From assembly GCA_017427285.1 (NCBI GenBank), contig JAFRTE010000012.1, forward strand, positions 124,001 through 188,000: a stretch of DNA of 64,000 nucleotides. The letters are read 5' to 3'. Below the pieces are notes generated by a model that was given only the letters and a program-made list of their open reading frames with translations, ran no database searches and had not been told where the DNA came from. The DNA comes from Clostridia bacterium (GTDB lineage Bacteria > Bacillota > Clostridia > Oscillospirales > UBA644). The translations under genes were made by a program, and so were the position numbers. This document shows, piece after piece, positions 1-7,979 of this stretch (the first letter of the stretch is position 1; the number at the start of each line of letters is the position of its first letter).

Positions 1-258
1 GGACTCTGTATTCCTTGCGCGTTTGTTTGACTCAACGTTTAAAGTGTAGTTAAACCTTTTGATAAACGCGAATCCGCCCGCGCGGGTAATAAGCTCGTTG
101 TTGATAATGTGTCCGCTGTCGAAAATATGCACCTGACCGCCGGAAGAAATACAGTCCGCTATGGCAGCTGCCGCAGCGGAGATATTTTTTTCCTGCGTAT
201 CGCGGATCTTTTTCTGCAGGGCGTCGACCGCTTTGTAAAACTCGTTTATAAGACTCAT
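1..258 (-). CDS. SIS-domain (sugar isomerase) protein, partial (5' part only)
   Basis: This is the N-terminal 86 residues of a minus-strand gene that runs off the left edge of the window. It starts at the ATG at 258-256, with GGAGAT a few bases upstream. The visible protein begins MSLINEFYKAV and contains GQVHIFDSGHIINNELITR, which matches the first strand and phosphosugar-binding loop of SIS-domain proteins of the UPF0309 type. It follows the paralogue at 267-1004 by only 8 bases, so the two are almost certainly co-transcribed and may form a heteromer or bind related sugar phosphates. The substrate cannot be told from the sequence. Confidence 0.7.
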   Translation of the reverse strand, partial: MSLINEFYKAVDALQKKIRDTQEKNISAAAAAIADCISSGGQVHIFDSGHIINNELITRAGGFAFIKRFNYTLNVESNKRARNTES

Positions 259-266
259 TTTATCTC

Positions 267-1004
267 CTACATATACGTGATCAGGTCTCCGTATTCTTCA
301 AGGACCTTTCTGTTGTGTTCGTCTCCTCCGTCGAGGTTTGCGCTCATAAAAACGGGCGGAACAACGCCTTTTTCAAGGAATATCCCCACCGCTTCGGCAA
401 CAACGGCATTCAGTATTGCCGCGCCGGCAGCTGTGGAGGTCGGACCCGATTTTTCCGCAAAACCTTCAAACGAAACGGCGGCGTCGCCAATGTCTCCGCA
501 ATTGTCGAGCACAAGCGAACATACCTCAAAAAGCCGTTTGCCGCTTGAATGGCGTGAAGAAACGGACTGCGAATATTTCACGTTTGTCAGGCATGCGACG
601 AAAACGCCGCGTTTTACGGCTTCAAGAGCCATATCAACGCCTACCGCGTTTCTGCCGGATACGGAATGGATAAGTAAAAAGTCGCCTTTCTGCAGATTTT
701 TGCGTTTTATTACCGTAGCGCCGTAGCCCTCTATGCGCTCGATATCCGTGGTGAGCGTTACGGGGGCAACGTCCAGCTCAAGGCCGGGCGCAAAGATCGG
801 ATTTACGGTAACAAGGCCGCCGGAGCGGTAAAAAAGCTCCTTTGCGAGCAGCCCCGCATGTCCGCAGCCGACAGCGTATATCCTGTGCCTGGAAAGGGTC
901 GTTTCAACCATCTTTTCCGCGCATTTTTCTATCGCTTCGGACTGTGTTTTCTGTATTTCACGGAGGATCTCGTCTAGTTTTGAAAAATACTTTTCGTAAT
1001 ACAT
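267..1004 (-). CDS. SIS-domain (sugar isomerase) protein
   Basis: Complete protein of 245 residues. An N-terminal helical stretch is followed by the SIS fold: RIYAVGCGHAGLLAKELFYRSGG near residues 41-63 is the nucleotide/sugar-phosphate loop, and LLIHSVSGRNAVGVDMA near 109-125 is the second phosphate-binding Ser-rich loop. Length and layout match UPF0309/YhcB-like sugar isomerase-domain proteins, which bind phosphosugars but whose reactions are mostly unknown. GGAGGGG lies just before the ATG. The gene sits 43 bases after rplL on the same strand with no terminator visible between them, so it may be read from the ribosomal promoter. The paralogue at 1-258 follows it. The family call is firm and the substrate is unknown. 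Confidence 0.8.
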   Translation of the reverse strand: MYYEKYFSKLDEILREIQKTQSEAIEKCAEKMVETTLSRHRIYAVGCGHAGLLAKELFYRSGGLVTVNPIFAPGLELDVAPVTLTTDIERIEGYGATVIKRKNLQKGDFLLIHSVSGRNAVGVDMALEAVKRGVFVACLTNVKYSQSVSSRHSSGKRLFEVCSLVLDNCGDIGDAAVSFEGFAEKSGPTSTAAGAAILNAVVAEAVGIFLEKGVVPPVFMSANLDGGDEHNRKVLEEYGDLITYM

Positions 1005-1047
1005 TGTTCCCCTCCGTCAGGCGACTGCCATATCAGTCAAGAGATGA

Positions 1048-1422
1048 TTATTTGAGTTCGACTGTTGCGCCTGCGTCTTCAAGAGTTTTCTTGAGAGCTT
1101 CAGCTTCGTCTGCGGAAACCTTTTCTTTGATAGCTTTGGGAGCGCCGTCAACGATCTCTTTAGCTTCCTTAAGACCGAGACCCGTGATCTCTTTAACTGC
1201 TTTGATAACAGCCATTTTGCTTGCGCCTGCGTCCATGAGCATTACGTTGAATTCAGTCTGAGCAGCGGGAGCTGCTGCTTCTGCGGGAGCTGCTGCAACT
1301 GCTGCAACGGGCGCTGCGGATACGCCGAACTCTTCCTCGATCGCTTTTACGAGATCAGCAAGTTCGAGAATGGTAAGGGATTTGATATCTTCTAAGATTT
1401 TAAGGGATTTTTCTGTAGCCAT
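1048..1422 (-). CDS. rplL: 50S ribosomal protein L7/L12
   Basis: Acidic stalk protein of 124 residues, the normal length. The N-terminal dimerisation helices ([29 protein letters not shown]) are followed by an Ala/Pro-rich hinge around residues 35-55. The globular C-terminal domain carries [28 protein letters not shown], the surface that recruits EF-Tu, EF-G and other GTPases. A GGAGGAAAT site precedes the ATG. It lies 58 bases downstream of rplJ, the standard order, and shares the L10-leader promoter. Confidence 0.98.
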   Translation of the reverse strand: MATEKSLKILEDIKSLTILELADLVKAIEEEFGVSAAPVAAVAAAPAEAAAPAAQTEFNVMLMDAGASKMAVIKAVKEITGLGLKEAKEIVDGAPKAIKEKVSADEAEALKKTLEDAGATVELK

Positions 1423-1480
1423 TTTAAATTTCCTCCTGGTTTTTGATAAATAGGTTTGATTTTTTTACGCCGTCAGGCGA

Positions 1481-1999
1481 TTATTCTGCGGCAGGGGCTT
1501 CTTCTCCGCCGTTCTCTTTGTCGATTTTTGCCTGAAGTACATAAGCAAGGCCGTAAAGGGGACCCTGGATACTTCCGAGAAGCTTTGCGATAAGACCTTC
1601 TTTCGAAGGGATTTTTGAAAGCTCGATAACGCCGTTTTCGTCAAGGATTTCACCGTCGATGAAACCTGCTTTAACTTTGAGCGCCTCGTGCTTCTTTGCG
1701 AATTCGCAGATGATCTTTGCGGGAGCCGTAAAATCTTCGCTTGTTGCGAGAGCGGTCGTGCCGTTAAAGACGTCGGAAAGAGCGTCGTAGCCGACATTTT
1801 TCGCCGCCATTCTCGTAAGAGTGTTTTTAACTACGCTGTATTCAACGTTGTTTTTGCGCAGCTCTTTACGAAGCGCGGTGTCGTCCGCAACGTTCAGACC
1901 CGAATAACTTACTATAACGCCCGATTTTGCGTTTTTTATACGGTCGGTAAGTTCGTTTACTATCTGCTTTTTCTCTTCAAGGACTTTGTTGCTCGGCAT
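1481..1999 (-). CDS. rplJ: 50S ribosomal protein L10
   Basis: Stalk base protein of 172 residues that anchors L7/L12 dimers to 23S rRNA. The chosen start is MPSNKVLEEKK at 1999, because the ribosome site GGGAGGTG lies directly upstream; an in-frame ATG six codons earlier would place that site inside the coding region. The sequence has the typical L10 core (KNAKSGVIVSYSGLNVADDTALRKELR) and the conserved VKNTLTRMAA segment. The gene is preceded by an L10-leader RNA with an attenuator hairpin, which implies autoregulation by the L10(L12) complex. Confidence 0.97.
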   Translation of the reverse strand: MPSNKVLEEKKQIVNELTDRIKNAKSGVIVSYSGLNVADDTALRKELRKNNVEYSVVKNTLTRMAAKNVGYDALSDVFNGTTALATSEDFTAPAKIICEFAKKHEALKVKAGFIDGEILDENGVIELSKIPSKEGLIAKLLGSIQGPLYGLAYVLQAKIDKENGGEEAPAAE

Positions 2000-2052
2000 T
2001 GTTTTGTCACCTCCCAAATGTAACTTATGCCGTTTAATGCGAGTCTCCCGGA

Positions 2053-2206
2053 CTAAAAAGAATGCTCTTTCAAAACAACTGTCTTGAAAGAGCCGATAAT
2101 TCCACTTATTTTTATGAAAATCTCATTCTCTTCCTCGACAGGCATTCATTGAGACGGTAAACCGTCGCCTGTTGTCTCAGGAAACGCTTGCCCGCATTGC
2201 GAGCCT
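2053..2206 (-). ncRNA. Ribosomal protein L10 leader with intrinsic attenuator
   Basis: The 5' untranslated region of rplJ has the two conserved halves of the Firmicutes L10 leader: CTGAGACAACAGGCG (2169-2183) and GAATGCCTGTCGAGG (2133-2147), which form the kink-turn site bound by L10(L12). Downstream is a perfect 10-bp hairpin, GCTCTTTCAA at 2093-2084 pairing with TTGAAAGAGC at 2073-2064, followed by a T-rich run ATTCTTTTT. That is a Rho-independent attenuator. From family knowledge, excess L10-L12 binding is expected to favour termination and lower rplJ-rplL expression. Confidence 0.85.
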
Positions 2207-2210
2207 AACC

Positions 2211-2239
2211 ATTATACATCTTTTTGTGCGCTTTGTCAA
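2211..2239 (-). promoter_or_regulatory. Sigma-A promoter of rplJ-rplL
   Basis: On the minus strand TTGACA (2239-2234) and TATAAT (2216-2211) are both perfect consensus hexamers separated by 17 bases. Transcription would start a few bases later, just before the L10 leader. Confidence 0.92.
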
Positions 2240-2293
2240 CTGCATTTTCCGATTATTTTATGAATTTTTTGTTAATTCCGCACTCCGCATTAC

Positions 2294-3157
2294 TTAGTCT
2301 TCCTTCTCCTTGAATCCTTCGCCCAAAACCTCCGATACGTCGCCTATAATAATAAACGCCGCAGGGTCAAGCTCTTTTACTATCCTTTTCAGGCGCTGAA
2401 GCTCGATACGCTTTACTACTATAAATACCATATCCCTGTCTTTGCCCGTATATGCGCCCTGCGATTTGATAAGGGTAACGCCTCTGTCCATACGGGTCAT
2501 TATCTGTTCCGAAAGCTCCGCGGGTGCTTCGGTAATTATCTGCACGAGCTTTGCGCTGTCAAAACCGTTGCTTATCTTATCGATAACAATGCCCGTTATA
2601 TAGATCGTTATAGCGGCGTAAAGCATCGAGTTCATATCCCTGAAAACTATCGCCGCGGCAACAACTATAATTGCGTCAACGACAGTAAGCGTCATGCCGT
2701 ACGAAAGAAAACGGAAAAAATGGACGATTATCTGCGCAAGAAGATCTGTGCCGCCCGTTGTTATGCCTCTCGCTATCATGATCCCGAGACCGATGCCGCC
2801 TATCACGCCGCCGAAAATCGCCGCGACCAGAGTGTTTTCCGTATACTGAGGCAGAAACGGCGCTGTAATATCCGTCATAAGAAAGAAAACAACGGAAGCG
2901 CCGAGGATCTTGAGCGTTTGCTTTACGCCGAGGATTTTCAGCGCCGCAAGAAAAAGCGGGACCGTAAATATAAGCGACATTACGCCCACCGGCCAGTCCG
3001 TAAACTTATGGACTACCGTCGCTATGCCTATTACGCCGCCGGGAACGATGTAATTGGGCAGTGTGAAAGTGTTTACCGCCACCGAATATATGAAGCTGCC
3101 CAGAAACATGGCGATAATATCGTTTATAAGCTCTTTTGCGTTGATTTTCGTTTTCAA
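2294..3157 (-). CDS. YitT family membrane protein (DUF161 plus DUF2179)
   Basis: Predicted protein of 287 residues. The start used is TTG at 3157: it forms a TTGA overlap with the stop of the Mini-RNase III gene and has GGAGGG about 11 bases upstream. An upstream start at 3220 would add a basic, unlikely extension inside the neighbour. The first ~190 residues hold five or six membrane helices with Gly-rich turns (TLPNYIVPGGVIGIATVVHKF, ARGITTGGTDLLAQII), typical of the YitT family. The C-terminal ~80 residues (RMDRGVTLIKSQGAYTGKDRDMVFIVV...) are the soluble DUF2179 domain. Function in this family is not established; transport is the usual guess. Confidence 0.85.
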   Translation of the reverse strand: MKTKINAKELINDIIAMFLGSFIYSVAVNTFTLPNYIVPGGVIGIATVVHKFTDWPVGVMSLIFTVPLFLAALKILGVKQTLKILGASVVFFLMTDITAPFLPQYTENTLVAAIFGGVIGGIGLGIMIARGITTGGTDLLAQIIVHFFRFLSYGMTLTVVDAIIVVAAAIVFRDMNSMLYAAITIYITGIVIDKISNGFDSAKLVQIITEAPAELSEQIMTRMDRGVTLIKSQGAYTGKDRDMVFIVVKRIELQRLKRIVKELDPAAFIIIGDVSEVLGEGFKEKED

Positions 3158-3561
3158 GATTCCGAAGTCCCTCCGGTGATAATGCTGAAAAGTTCGTTTA
3201 TGCGCCCTACTTCGCCGCACAGGCGCAGATAACCGAAGACCGCTTCGAGCCCCGTTGCCCTGCGGTATTCGTCGTAGTCGTTGTTTTTATTCGGAACGGA
3301 ATGCGCGTTTCTGCCGCGTCTGTATACGGCAAGCTCGTCTTCCGTAAGATACGGCTCGATTTTTAAAAACGCCTCGCTCTGTCCCTTTGAGCTTACGTAT
3401 CCCGTCGCCTTTTCGTGAAGCGCGCCGTTCGGTCTGTTTCCTTCAAGCAGAAGCTTTTCGCGGACAAGAAGCTCGTAAACGGCGTCGCCCAGATATGCAA
3501 GAGTAAGCGGCGAATAAGCCGCGGCATCGCGCCGGTCCATCGCCGCAAAAGATTCACCCAT
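3154..3561 (-). CDS. mrnC: Mini-ribonuclease III
   Basis: A 135-residue RNase III catalytic domain with no dsRNA-binding domain, the hallmark of Mini-III, which in Bacillus trims both ends of 23S rRNA precursor. Visible motifs are LTLAYLGDAVYELLVRE (RNase III signature, catalytic Asp/Glu) and GRNAHSVPNKNNDYDEYRRATGLEAVFGYL near residues 88-117. The ATG at 3561 overlaps the recR stop as TGATG with AAGGGA upstream; a TTG one codon earlier is the alternative. Translationally coupled to recR upstream and the YitT gene downstream. Confidence 0.93.
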   Translation of the reverse strand: MGESFAAMDRRDAAAYSPLTLAYLGDAVYELLVREKLLLEGNRPNGALHEKATGYVSSKGQSEAFLKIEPYLTEDELAVYRRGRNAHSVPNKNNDYDEYRRATGLEAVFGYLRLCGEVGRINELFSIITGGTSES

Positions 3562-4157
3562 CAAAGATCCCTTCTGTTTTCGATCGCCATAGAAAGCGTA
3601 AGTTCGTCGGTATATTCAAGGTCTCCGCCTACGGGGATGCCGAACGCCAGACGCGACGTTTTAACGCCGAGCGGCTTTATAAGCCGCGAAATGTATATCG
3701 CCGTAGTGTCTCCCTCCACGTCGGGGTTCGTTGCGAGAATAACCTCTTTTACGCCGCCGTCTTCAAGGCGCGAAATAAGCTCTTTTATATATATGTCGTC
3801 GGGCCCTATCCCCTCCATCGGCGAAATGGTGCCGTGAAGGACGTGATAAAGTCCGTGATACTCTTTTGATTTTTCTATCGCTATCACGTCCGTCGGGTTT
3901 TCAACAACGCATATCACGCTTCTGTCCCGTTTTTCGTCCGAACAGACCGTGCAGACCTCTTCATCCGTAAGATTTTTGCATACGGGGCAGTGATGGACTT
4001 TTGATTTTGCGTTGAGCATCGCCTGCGCAAAAGCGTCAACCTTTTCCTGTGGCATTTTCAATACGTGCATGGCAAGCCGCGCCGCCATTTTTGAGCCGAC
4101 GCCCGGCAGCGAGCGAAAACAGTCCGTTAAAATGTCAAGAGAAACTATTCTGCTCAT
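3561..4157 (-). CDS. recR: Recombination mediator RecR
   Basis: 198 residues, full length. Domains in order: helix-hairpin-helix ([20 protein letters not shown]), four-cysteine zinc finger ([16 protein letters not shown]), Toprim domain ([28 protein letters not shown] ... [17 protein letters not shown]), and a short C-terminal Walker-like tail. RecR acts with RecO/RecF to load RecA on SSB-coated gaps. It overlaps ebfC by ATGA, in the conserved dnaX-ebfC-recR order. Confidence 0.97.
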   Translation of the reverse strand: MSRIVSLDILTDCFRSLPGVGSKMAARLAMHVLKMPQEKVDAFAQAMLNAKSKVHHCPVCKNLTDEEVCTVCSDEKRDRSVICVVENPTDVIAIEKSKEYHGLYHVLHGTISPMEGIGPDDIYIKELISRLEDGGVKEVILATNPDVEGDTTAIYISRLIKPLGVKTSRLAFGIPVGGDLEYTDELTLSMAIENRRDL

Positions 4158-4507
4158 GTAAGTCCGGGAATGTTGGGAAGATTTGCGGCGCCCGTAAGCT
4201 TGGCCATCTCTTCCTCATTTGTCCTTTCAACCTTTTCTATCGCTTCGTTTATTGCGGCAACGAGCATATCCTCGAGCATTTCGGTGTCTTCCGCTTCGCC
4301 CGTAACTACGGACGGATCGATTTTAACGGCGGTGACCTCTTTTGTGCCGAGTATCGTTATTTTTACGGCGCCGCCGCCCGAAGACACTTCGTATTCTCTC
4401 GCGTCAAGCTCTTCCTGCTTGGTTTTCATGTCTTCCTGCAGCTTCTGTATCTGCCTCATCATTGCCTGCGGATTTCCTCCGCCCTGATTGGGGATCCTTA
4501 CTTTCAT
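4154..4507 (-). CDS. ebfC: YbaB/EbfC family nucleoid-associated protein
   Basis: 117 residues. A Gly/Gln-rich start ([28 protein letters not shown]) leads into the long tweezer helix, followed by the three-stranded sheet ([26 protein letters not shown]) and a C-terminal helix with [20 protein letters not shown]. The family forms DNA-binding dimers of unclear precise role. The location between dnaX and recR and the ATGA overlap with recR confirm the identity. Confidence 0.95.
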   Translation of the reverse strand: MKVRIPNQGGGNPQAMMRQIQKLQEDMKTKQEELDAREYEVSSGGGAVKITILGTKEVTAVKIDPSVVTGEAEDTEMLEDMLVAAINEAIEKVERTNEEEMAKLTGAANLPNIPGLT

Positions 4508-4518
4508 TTTTATTCTCC

Positions 4519-6117
4519 TTACTGAAAATCAAACATCGGATTTGTTTCAACGTTGTTGTATGCGTACATTTCGCCGACGTATTTTACCGTGTCGCTTCCG
4601 CGCTCGATGCGTATTTCCCTGTTCGGCTTGTGATCCGCCTCGAAAGCTTCGCGGATCTTGTCTATATTTTTCTTCAGCTCTTCCGCGTCTTCCTGCTTTT
4701 CCGCTATCAGCACAACTTCGTTCCCTTTGTAGACCGCCTTCGTGTAATGCCTTATAAGCATCTGAACGGACATATTTTTTATATGCGAAGCGATCTGATC
4801 GAGAGACTGCAGCTCGCGCCACTCTTCTTCCTGAGGCGCCGCTTTTTTCGGATTATCCGAAACGGGGGCTTCGGCCTCTTTTTCGGACTTCGCCTTCGGC
4901 TCTTCGGATTTTTCCTCTTTTTTCGCCTTTTTGTCCGCAGGTTTTTCTTCTGCGGCGGCTGGCGCGGGCATATATTTCAGATCCTCGATCTTCTTTTCAA
5001 GGTTTGCGACCCTTGCAAAAAGCGCGTCCGTATTTTCCGAAAGACTCGGCGTTGCGAGCAAAAGAAGACATATTTCCGTTTCAGCCCTCGGGTCTGCGCC
5101 CCGCGTAAGAGCAATGCGCGACTGGCGCAGAGTTTTCATGGCGTAGATGAGAAACTGCGATGAAAACATCGGCGCAGTCTTTTTTATCCTTTCAAGCTCG
5201 TCTTCAGAAACGTCGAGCGATTTCTCGGGCTTTGCAGTCGTTTTCGATACGAGAAGCCGCCTGAAAACCTCTGAAAGTCCGTCGAGAAATACCGCCATGT
5301 CAACAGACGACGAATACATTTCGCCCGCCAACGCATAAAGCGCGTCCGTATCGCCTTTTGAAACGTATTCCGCGGCGGCGTAAAGCTTTGCCCTGCTCAG
5401 AACTCCGAGCGACCGCTCTATCTGTTCGGGAGTGTCAAGCTCGAGCACGCGGTCGAGTATGGACAGAGCGTCTCTTACCGAACCGTCCGCAAGCTCAGCT
5501 ACGAGCGAAACGGACTGCTTATCGAGCGTTTTTCCTTCCTTTTCAAGGACTGCTTCGAGTATCTCGGTCAGTTTTTTTATATTCAGGCGGAAAAAGTCGA
5601 ACCGCTGACATCTCGAAAGTATCGTTGCGGGGACTTTGTGCGGCTCGGTCGTTGCAAGTATGAAAATAACGTGCTCCGGCGGCTCCTCGAGCGTTTTTAA
5701 AAGCGCGTTGAAAGCGCCGGTTGAGAGCATATGTACCTCGTCTATGATATATACCTTGTATTTTGCGGTAATAGGAGCAAAAGCTATCTCGTCCCTTATA
5801 TCTCGGATATTGTCTACGCCCGTGTTTGATGCGGCGTCTATTTCGTATACGTCAAAAACGCTGCCGTCAAGTATTCCTTTGCATACCGCGCATTCGTTGC
5901 ACGGCTCGCCGTTTTGCGGATTTAAGCAGTTCACCGCCCGAGAAAAAATTTTTGCGCACGAAGTTTTGCCCGTGCCCCGCGTACCCGTAAAAAGATACGC
6001 ATGACCGGGCGCTCCGCTTGCTATCTGACGGCGGAGAGGCGTTGTTATGTGGTCCTGCCCGTATACTTCCGAAAAGGTGAGCGGACGGTATTTTCTGTAT
6101 AAAGCTGTTTTCTGCAT
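4519..6117 (-). CDS. dnaX: DNA polymerase III subunit gamma/tau
   Basis: Clamp-loader ATPase of 532 residues. The start is MQKTALYRKYRP at 6117; an in-frame start 31 codons earlier would lie inside the SRP RNA and is rejected. Visible: Walker A GTRGTGKTS, the four-cysteine zinc module in CLNPQNGEPCNECAVC, Walker B YIIDEVHMLS, SRC motif (LSRCQRFDF). After ~residue 370 come coiled/charged residues with a Lys/Glu/Ala-rich linker (PADKKAKKEEKSEEPKAK) and then a tau-like C-terminal domain. No ribosome site is obvious. Located directly downstream of the SRP RNA. Confidence 0.96.
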   Translation of the reverse strand: MQKTALYRKYRPLTFSEVYGQDHITTPLRRQIASGAPGHAYLFTGTRGTGKTSCAKIFSRAVNCLNPQNGEPCNECAVCKGILDGSVFDVYEIDAASNTGVDNIRDIRDEIAFAPITAKYKVYIIDEVHMLSTGAFNALLKTLEEPPEHVIFILATTEPHKVPATILSRCQRFDFFRLNIKKLTEILEAVLEKEGKTLDKQSVSLVAELADGSVRDALSILDRVLELDTPEQIERSLGVLSRAKLYAAAEYVSKGDTDALYALAGEMYSSSVDMAVFLDGLSEVFRRLLVSKTTAKPEKSLDVSEDELERIKKTAPMFSSQFLIYAMKTLRQSRIALTRGADPRAETEICLLLLATPSLSENTDALFARVANLEKKIEDLKYMPAPAAAEEKPADKKAKKEEKSEEPKAKSEKEAEAPVSDNPKKAAPQEEEWRELQSLDQIASHIKNMSVQMLIRHYTKAVYKGNEVVLIAEKQEDAEELKKNIDKIREAFEADHKPNREIRIERGSDTVKYVGEMYAYNNVETNPMFDFQ

Positions 6118-6140
6118 ACTTACTCTCTCAAATAAAATAA

Positions 6141-6234
6141 GACGGGTTACCTGCTGTGCCCTCTGTATGTGCTTAATGCTGCTCGGTTCCCCGCCTGACA
6201 TGGTTCGCACGCAAAGTCACGCAGGACCCGCCTT
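6141..6234 (-). ncRNA. ffs: Signal recognition particle RNA, small bacterial type
   Basis: The minus-strand RNA has the universal SRP apical domain GTCAGGCGGGGAACCGAGCAGCA read in two parts: TCAGG, a CGG/CCG stem with GGAA tetraloop, then AGCAGCA. The flanks pair: AAGGCGGGTCCTGCG at the 5' end with GCAGGTAACCCGTCTT at the 3' end. The ~94-nt size fits the short form that lacks the Alu domain, as in many Clostridia. It is immediately upstream of dnaX, a conserved Firmicutes neighbourhood, and TTATTTTATTT follows as a possible end. Confidence 0.93.
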
Positions 6235-6241
6235 AAATATT

Positions 6242-6269
6242 ATTATACACTTTTTTAATAAAAAATCAA
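6242..6269 (-). promoter_or_regulatory. Promoter of the SRP RNA (and probably dnaX-ebfC-recR)
   Basis: On the minus strand TTGATT (6269-6264), a 16-base spacer and a consensus TATAAT (6247-6242) stand seven bases before the first base of the SRP RNA. Confidence 0.8.
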
Positions 6270-6311
6270 GAGGAAGGGCTTAAATTTCATATTATTTTCA
6301 AGTAGTCGTGT

Positions 6312-6317
6312 TATAAT
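6312..6317 (+). promoter_or_regulatory. Probable -10 element of the rsuA-like gene
   Basis: TATAAT stands 31 bases before the start codon at 6348. No good -35 hexamer is seen 16-18 bases upstream, so only the -10 is called. Confidence 0.5.
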
Positions 6318-6347
6318 AGGAAAAAGTAAGCGAAAAAGGGGTAAAAA

Positions 6348-7043
6348 ATGAAAAGAGCAGACGCAGTTTTATCCGATTCCGGCATTTTTTCAAGAAGCGA
6401 GGCAAGAAAAGCGATAGCGGACGGACGTGTTTTTGCGGACGGCAAAAAGATCGCCTCGCCGTCCGAAAAAATAAACGAAAACGCCGTGATCACGGTTGAC
6501 GGAAAAGCGATAAACATCGAAAAATACGTTTATCTTATGATGAATAAGCCGCAGGGGTATATCTGCGAAAACGGAAAAGAAAACAGCGTTTTGTCTCTCG
6601 TGCCGAAAGAGTATTACCGCAAAGGGCTTTTTACCGTGGGACGGCTTGACAAAGATACGGAAGGGCTGCTTCTTATTACAAACGACGGCGAGTTTGCGCA
6701 TTCGGTGATATCACCTAAAAAAAATATTGAAAAACTCTATTTTGCCGAGGTTGAAAGAGAAGTTGTGGCTGCGGATATATCGGCTTTCGCAAACGGGTTT
6801 GAGCTTAAAAACGGCGAGAAATTCGCGCCGGCTATTCTTGAAAAGGGCGAAGGCAAAACGGCGCTCGTTACGGTGAGCGAAGGTAGGTTTCACGAAGTAA
6901 AAAGGCTGTTTTTATTGACGGGCAACGCCGTTTTATACCTTAAAAGACTGAAGACAGGCGGACTTTGGCTCGATATGTCTCTTTCTGCAGGACAGACCCG
7001 TGCGCTTACAGCGGAAGAAAAGGATCTGATTTTTGCAAAATAA
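6348..7043 (+). CDS. rsuA: RsuA-family 16S rRNA pseudouridine synthase
   Basis: 231 residues. An N-terminal S4 RNA-binding domain (MKRADAVLSDSGIFSRSEARKAIADGRVFADGKKI, residues 1-50) is followed by the pseudouridine synthase core. The catalytic segment GRLDKDTEGLLLITNDG (near residues 102-118) contains the nucleophilic Asp. YLMMNKPQGYICE and the late GRFHEVKRLFLLTGNAVLYLKRL are family signatures. The RsuA/RluB/E/F family modifies one uridine in rRNA; 16S position 516 is the usual target of the RsuA branch, but the exact site is not certain here. AAAGGGGT lies upstream of the ATG. Transcribed divergently from the SRP RNA. Confidence 0.9.
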   Translation: MKRADAVLSDSGIFSRSEARKAIADGRVFADGKKIASPSEKINENAVITVDGKAINIEKYVYLMMNKPQGYICENGKENSVLSLVPKEYYRKGLFTVGRLDKDTEGLLLITNDGEFAHSVISPKKNIEKLYFAEVEREVVAADISAFANGFELKNGEKFAPAILEKGEGKTALVTVSEGRFHEVKRLFLLTGNAVLYLKRLKTGGLWLDMSLSAGQTRALTAEEKDLIFAK

Positions 7044-7094
7044 CGGTACCTTATCCCCCGAAAAACGCAACATACGCTCCAAGATCCGCAACTT

Positions 7095-7136
7095 ACCCGT
7101 TTTTATGTTGACAAAAACGGGTAATTATGTTAATAT
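7095..7136 (+). promoter_or_regulatory. Promoter with overlapping inverted repeat, upstream of lipoprotein genes
   Basis: TTGACA (7108-7113), 17 bases, TAATAT (7131-7136). The -35 box lies inside a perfect 10-bp inverted repeat: ACCCGTTTTT (7095-7104) and AAAAACGGGT (7113-7122). The repeat could be an operator for this promoter or, less likely, the end of rsuA, since no T-run follows it. Confidence 0.65.
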
Positions 7137-7158
7137 AAAGAAAAAATGAGTGTTGCAA

Positions 7159-7950
7159 ATGAAAAAACTTGCAGTAATCGCAGTGGCTCTTTTAATGCTT
7201 TTTTTTGCCGGATGTGAAAGCGACAATAAGACGGCGGTCGAACACGGCAGCGGAATAAAAGTTACGGTATATACCGCTTCCTGTTTCAGAAATAAAACGG
7301 AAACCGCCGCAAAATGGGCGGAAGAAAACGTTGATTTGAGCAACAGCGAGCTTTGTCAGAGAAGTGCCAGCGACGTATATTCAGTCGGCGATACCGTATA
7401 TCTCAGCGTATATTCGGTTGAGTCAAACGAAATGGCGGAAAATATCTCGTGTCAGCTTGAAAAATACGTTAACGGCGACAAGACCGTCCTTTGCGACTTC
7501 GTTGAAATCGGTCCTTACGGTGATTTCCCGATATCGGTCGTAAAAGACGGAGAAAATACGCTGCTTTCCGTTTTCGGCAGCTATTTTGTGCATCTTTCAA
7601 CGTGGGGCGACTCAGGCAAAATTATCGTTACTTATTCCGACGGCACCGCCGAAGCCGTTGAATATTCGTTTACGGACGAACAGGTGACGGAAGAAATGCT
7701 TGCAGGTCGCGAAGACAGGGGCTTTTTATGTGAATTTATCCATCCGCTTGTAAAAAGCGAGATCGCAAGCATGGTCTTTATTTCCGGCGAGGACAGACAT
7801 ACGGGCGTAACAACGCGTCTTTTCGAGCTTGACGAAAATTACAAAATAGTTTCGGCAAGAGTTGTAAACGGATACGGAACGTTTGACGAAGAGTCAAACA
7901 GTTATGTTTTTGAAAGCTCAGGCCATATGTATCCCGAAATATTCGGATAA
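7159..7950 (+). CDS. Uncharacterised lipoprotein
   Basis: 263 residues from the ATG at 7159; a GTG three codons earlier is the alternative, and neither has a strong ribosome site. The N-terminus is a type II signal peptide: two lysines, a hydrophobic core (LAVIAVALLMLFF) and the lipobox FAGC, so the mature protein should be anchored outside the membrane. The rest is beta-rich and acidic with no motif I recognise. It shares a promoter and direction with the next lipoprotein gene, 29 bases downstream. Confidence 0.75.
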   Translation: MKKLAVIAVALLMLFFAGCESDNKTAVEHGSGIKVTVYTASCFRNKTETAAKWAEENVDLSNSELCQRSASDVYSVGDTVYLSVYSVESNEMAENISCQLEKYVNGDKTVLCDFVEIGPYGDFPISVVKDGENTLLSVFGSYFVHLSTWGDSGKIIVTYSDGTAEAVEYSFTDEQVTEEMLAGREDRGFLCEFIHPLVKSEIASMVFISGEDRHTGVTTRLFELDENYKIVSARVVNGYGTFDEESNSYVFESSGHMYPEIFG

Positions 7951-7979
7951 CCGGTAAAAACAACAGAAAGGATCGGCAC

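Noticed and set aside
4890..4950. Possible -1 programmed frameshift in dnaX (Lys/Glu-rich linker with A-runs)
   Set aside because: The A-runs do not fall in the frame needed for the A-AAA-AAG slippery heptamer, so a shorter gamma form is not supported.
4342..5163. A 273-codon plus-strand frame opposite dnaX
   Set aside because: Phe/Arg-rich antisense product over a clear dnaX coding region.
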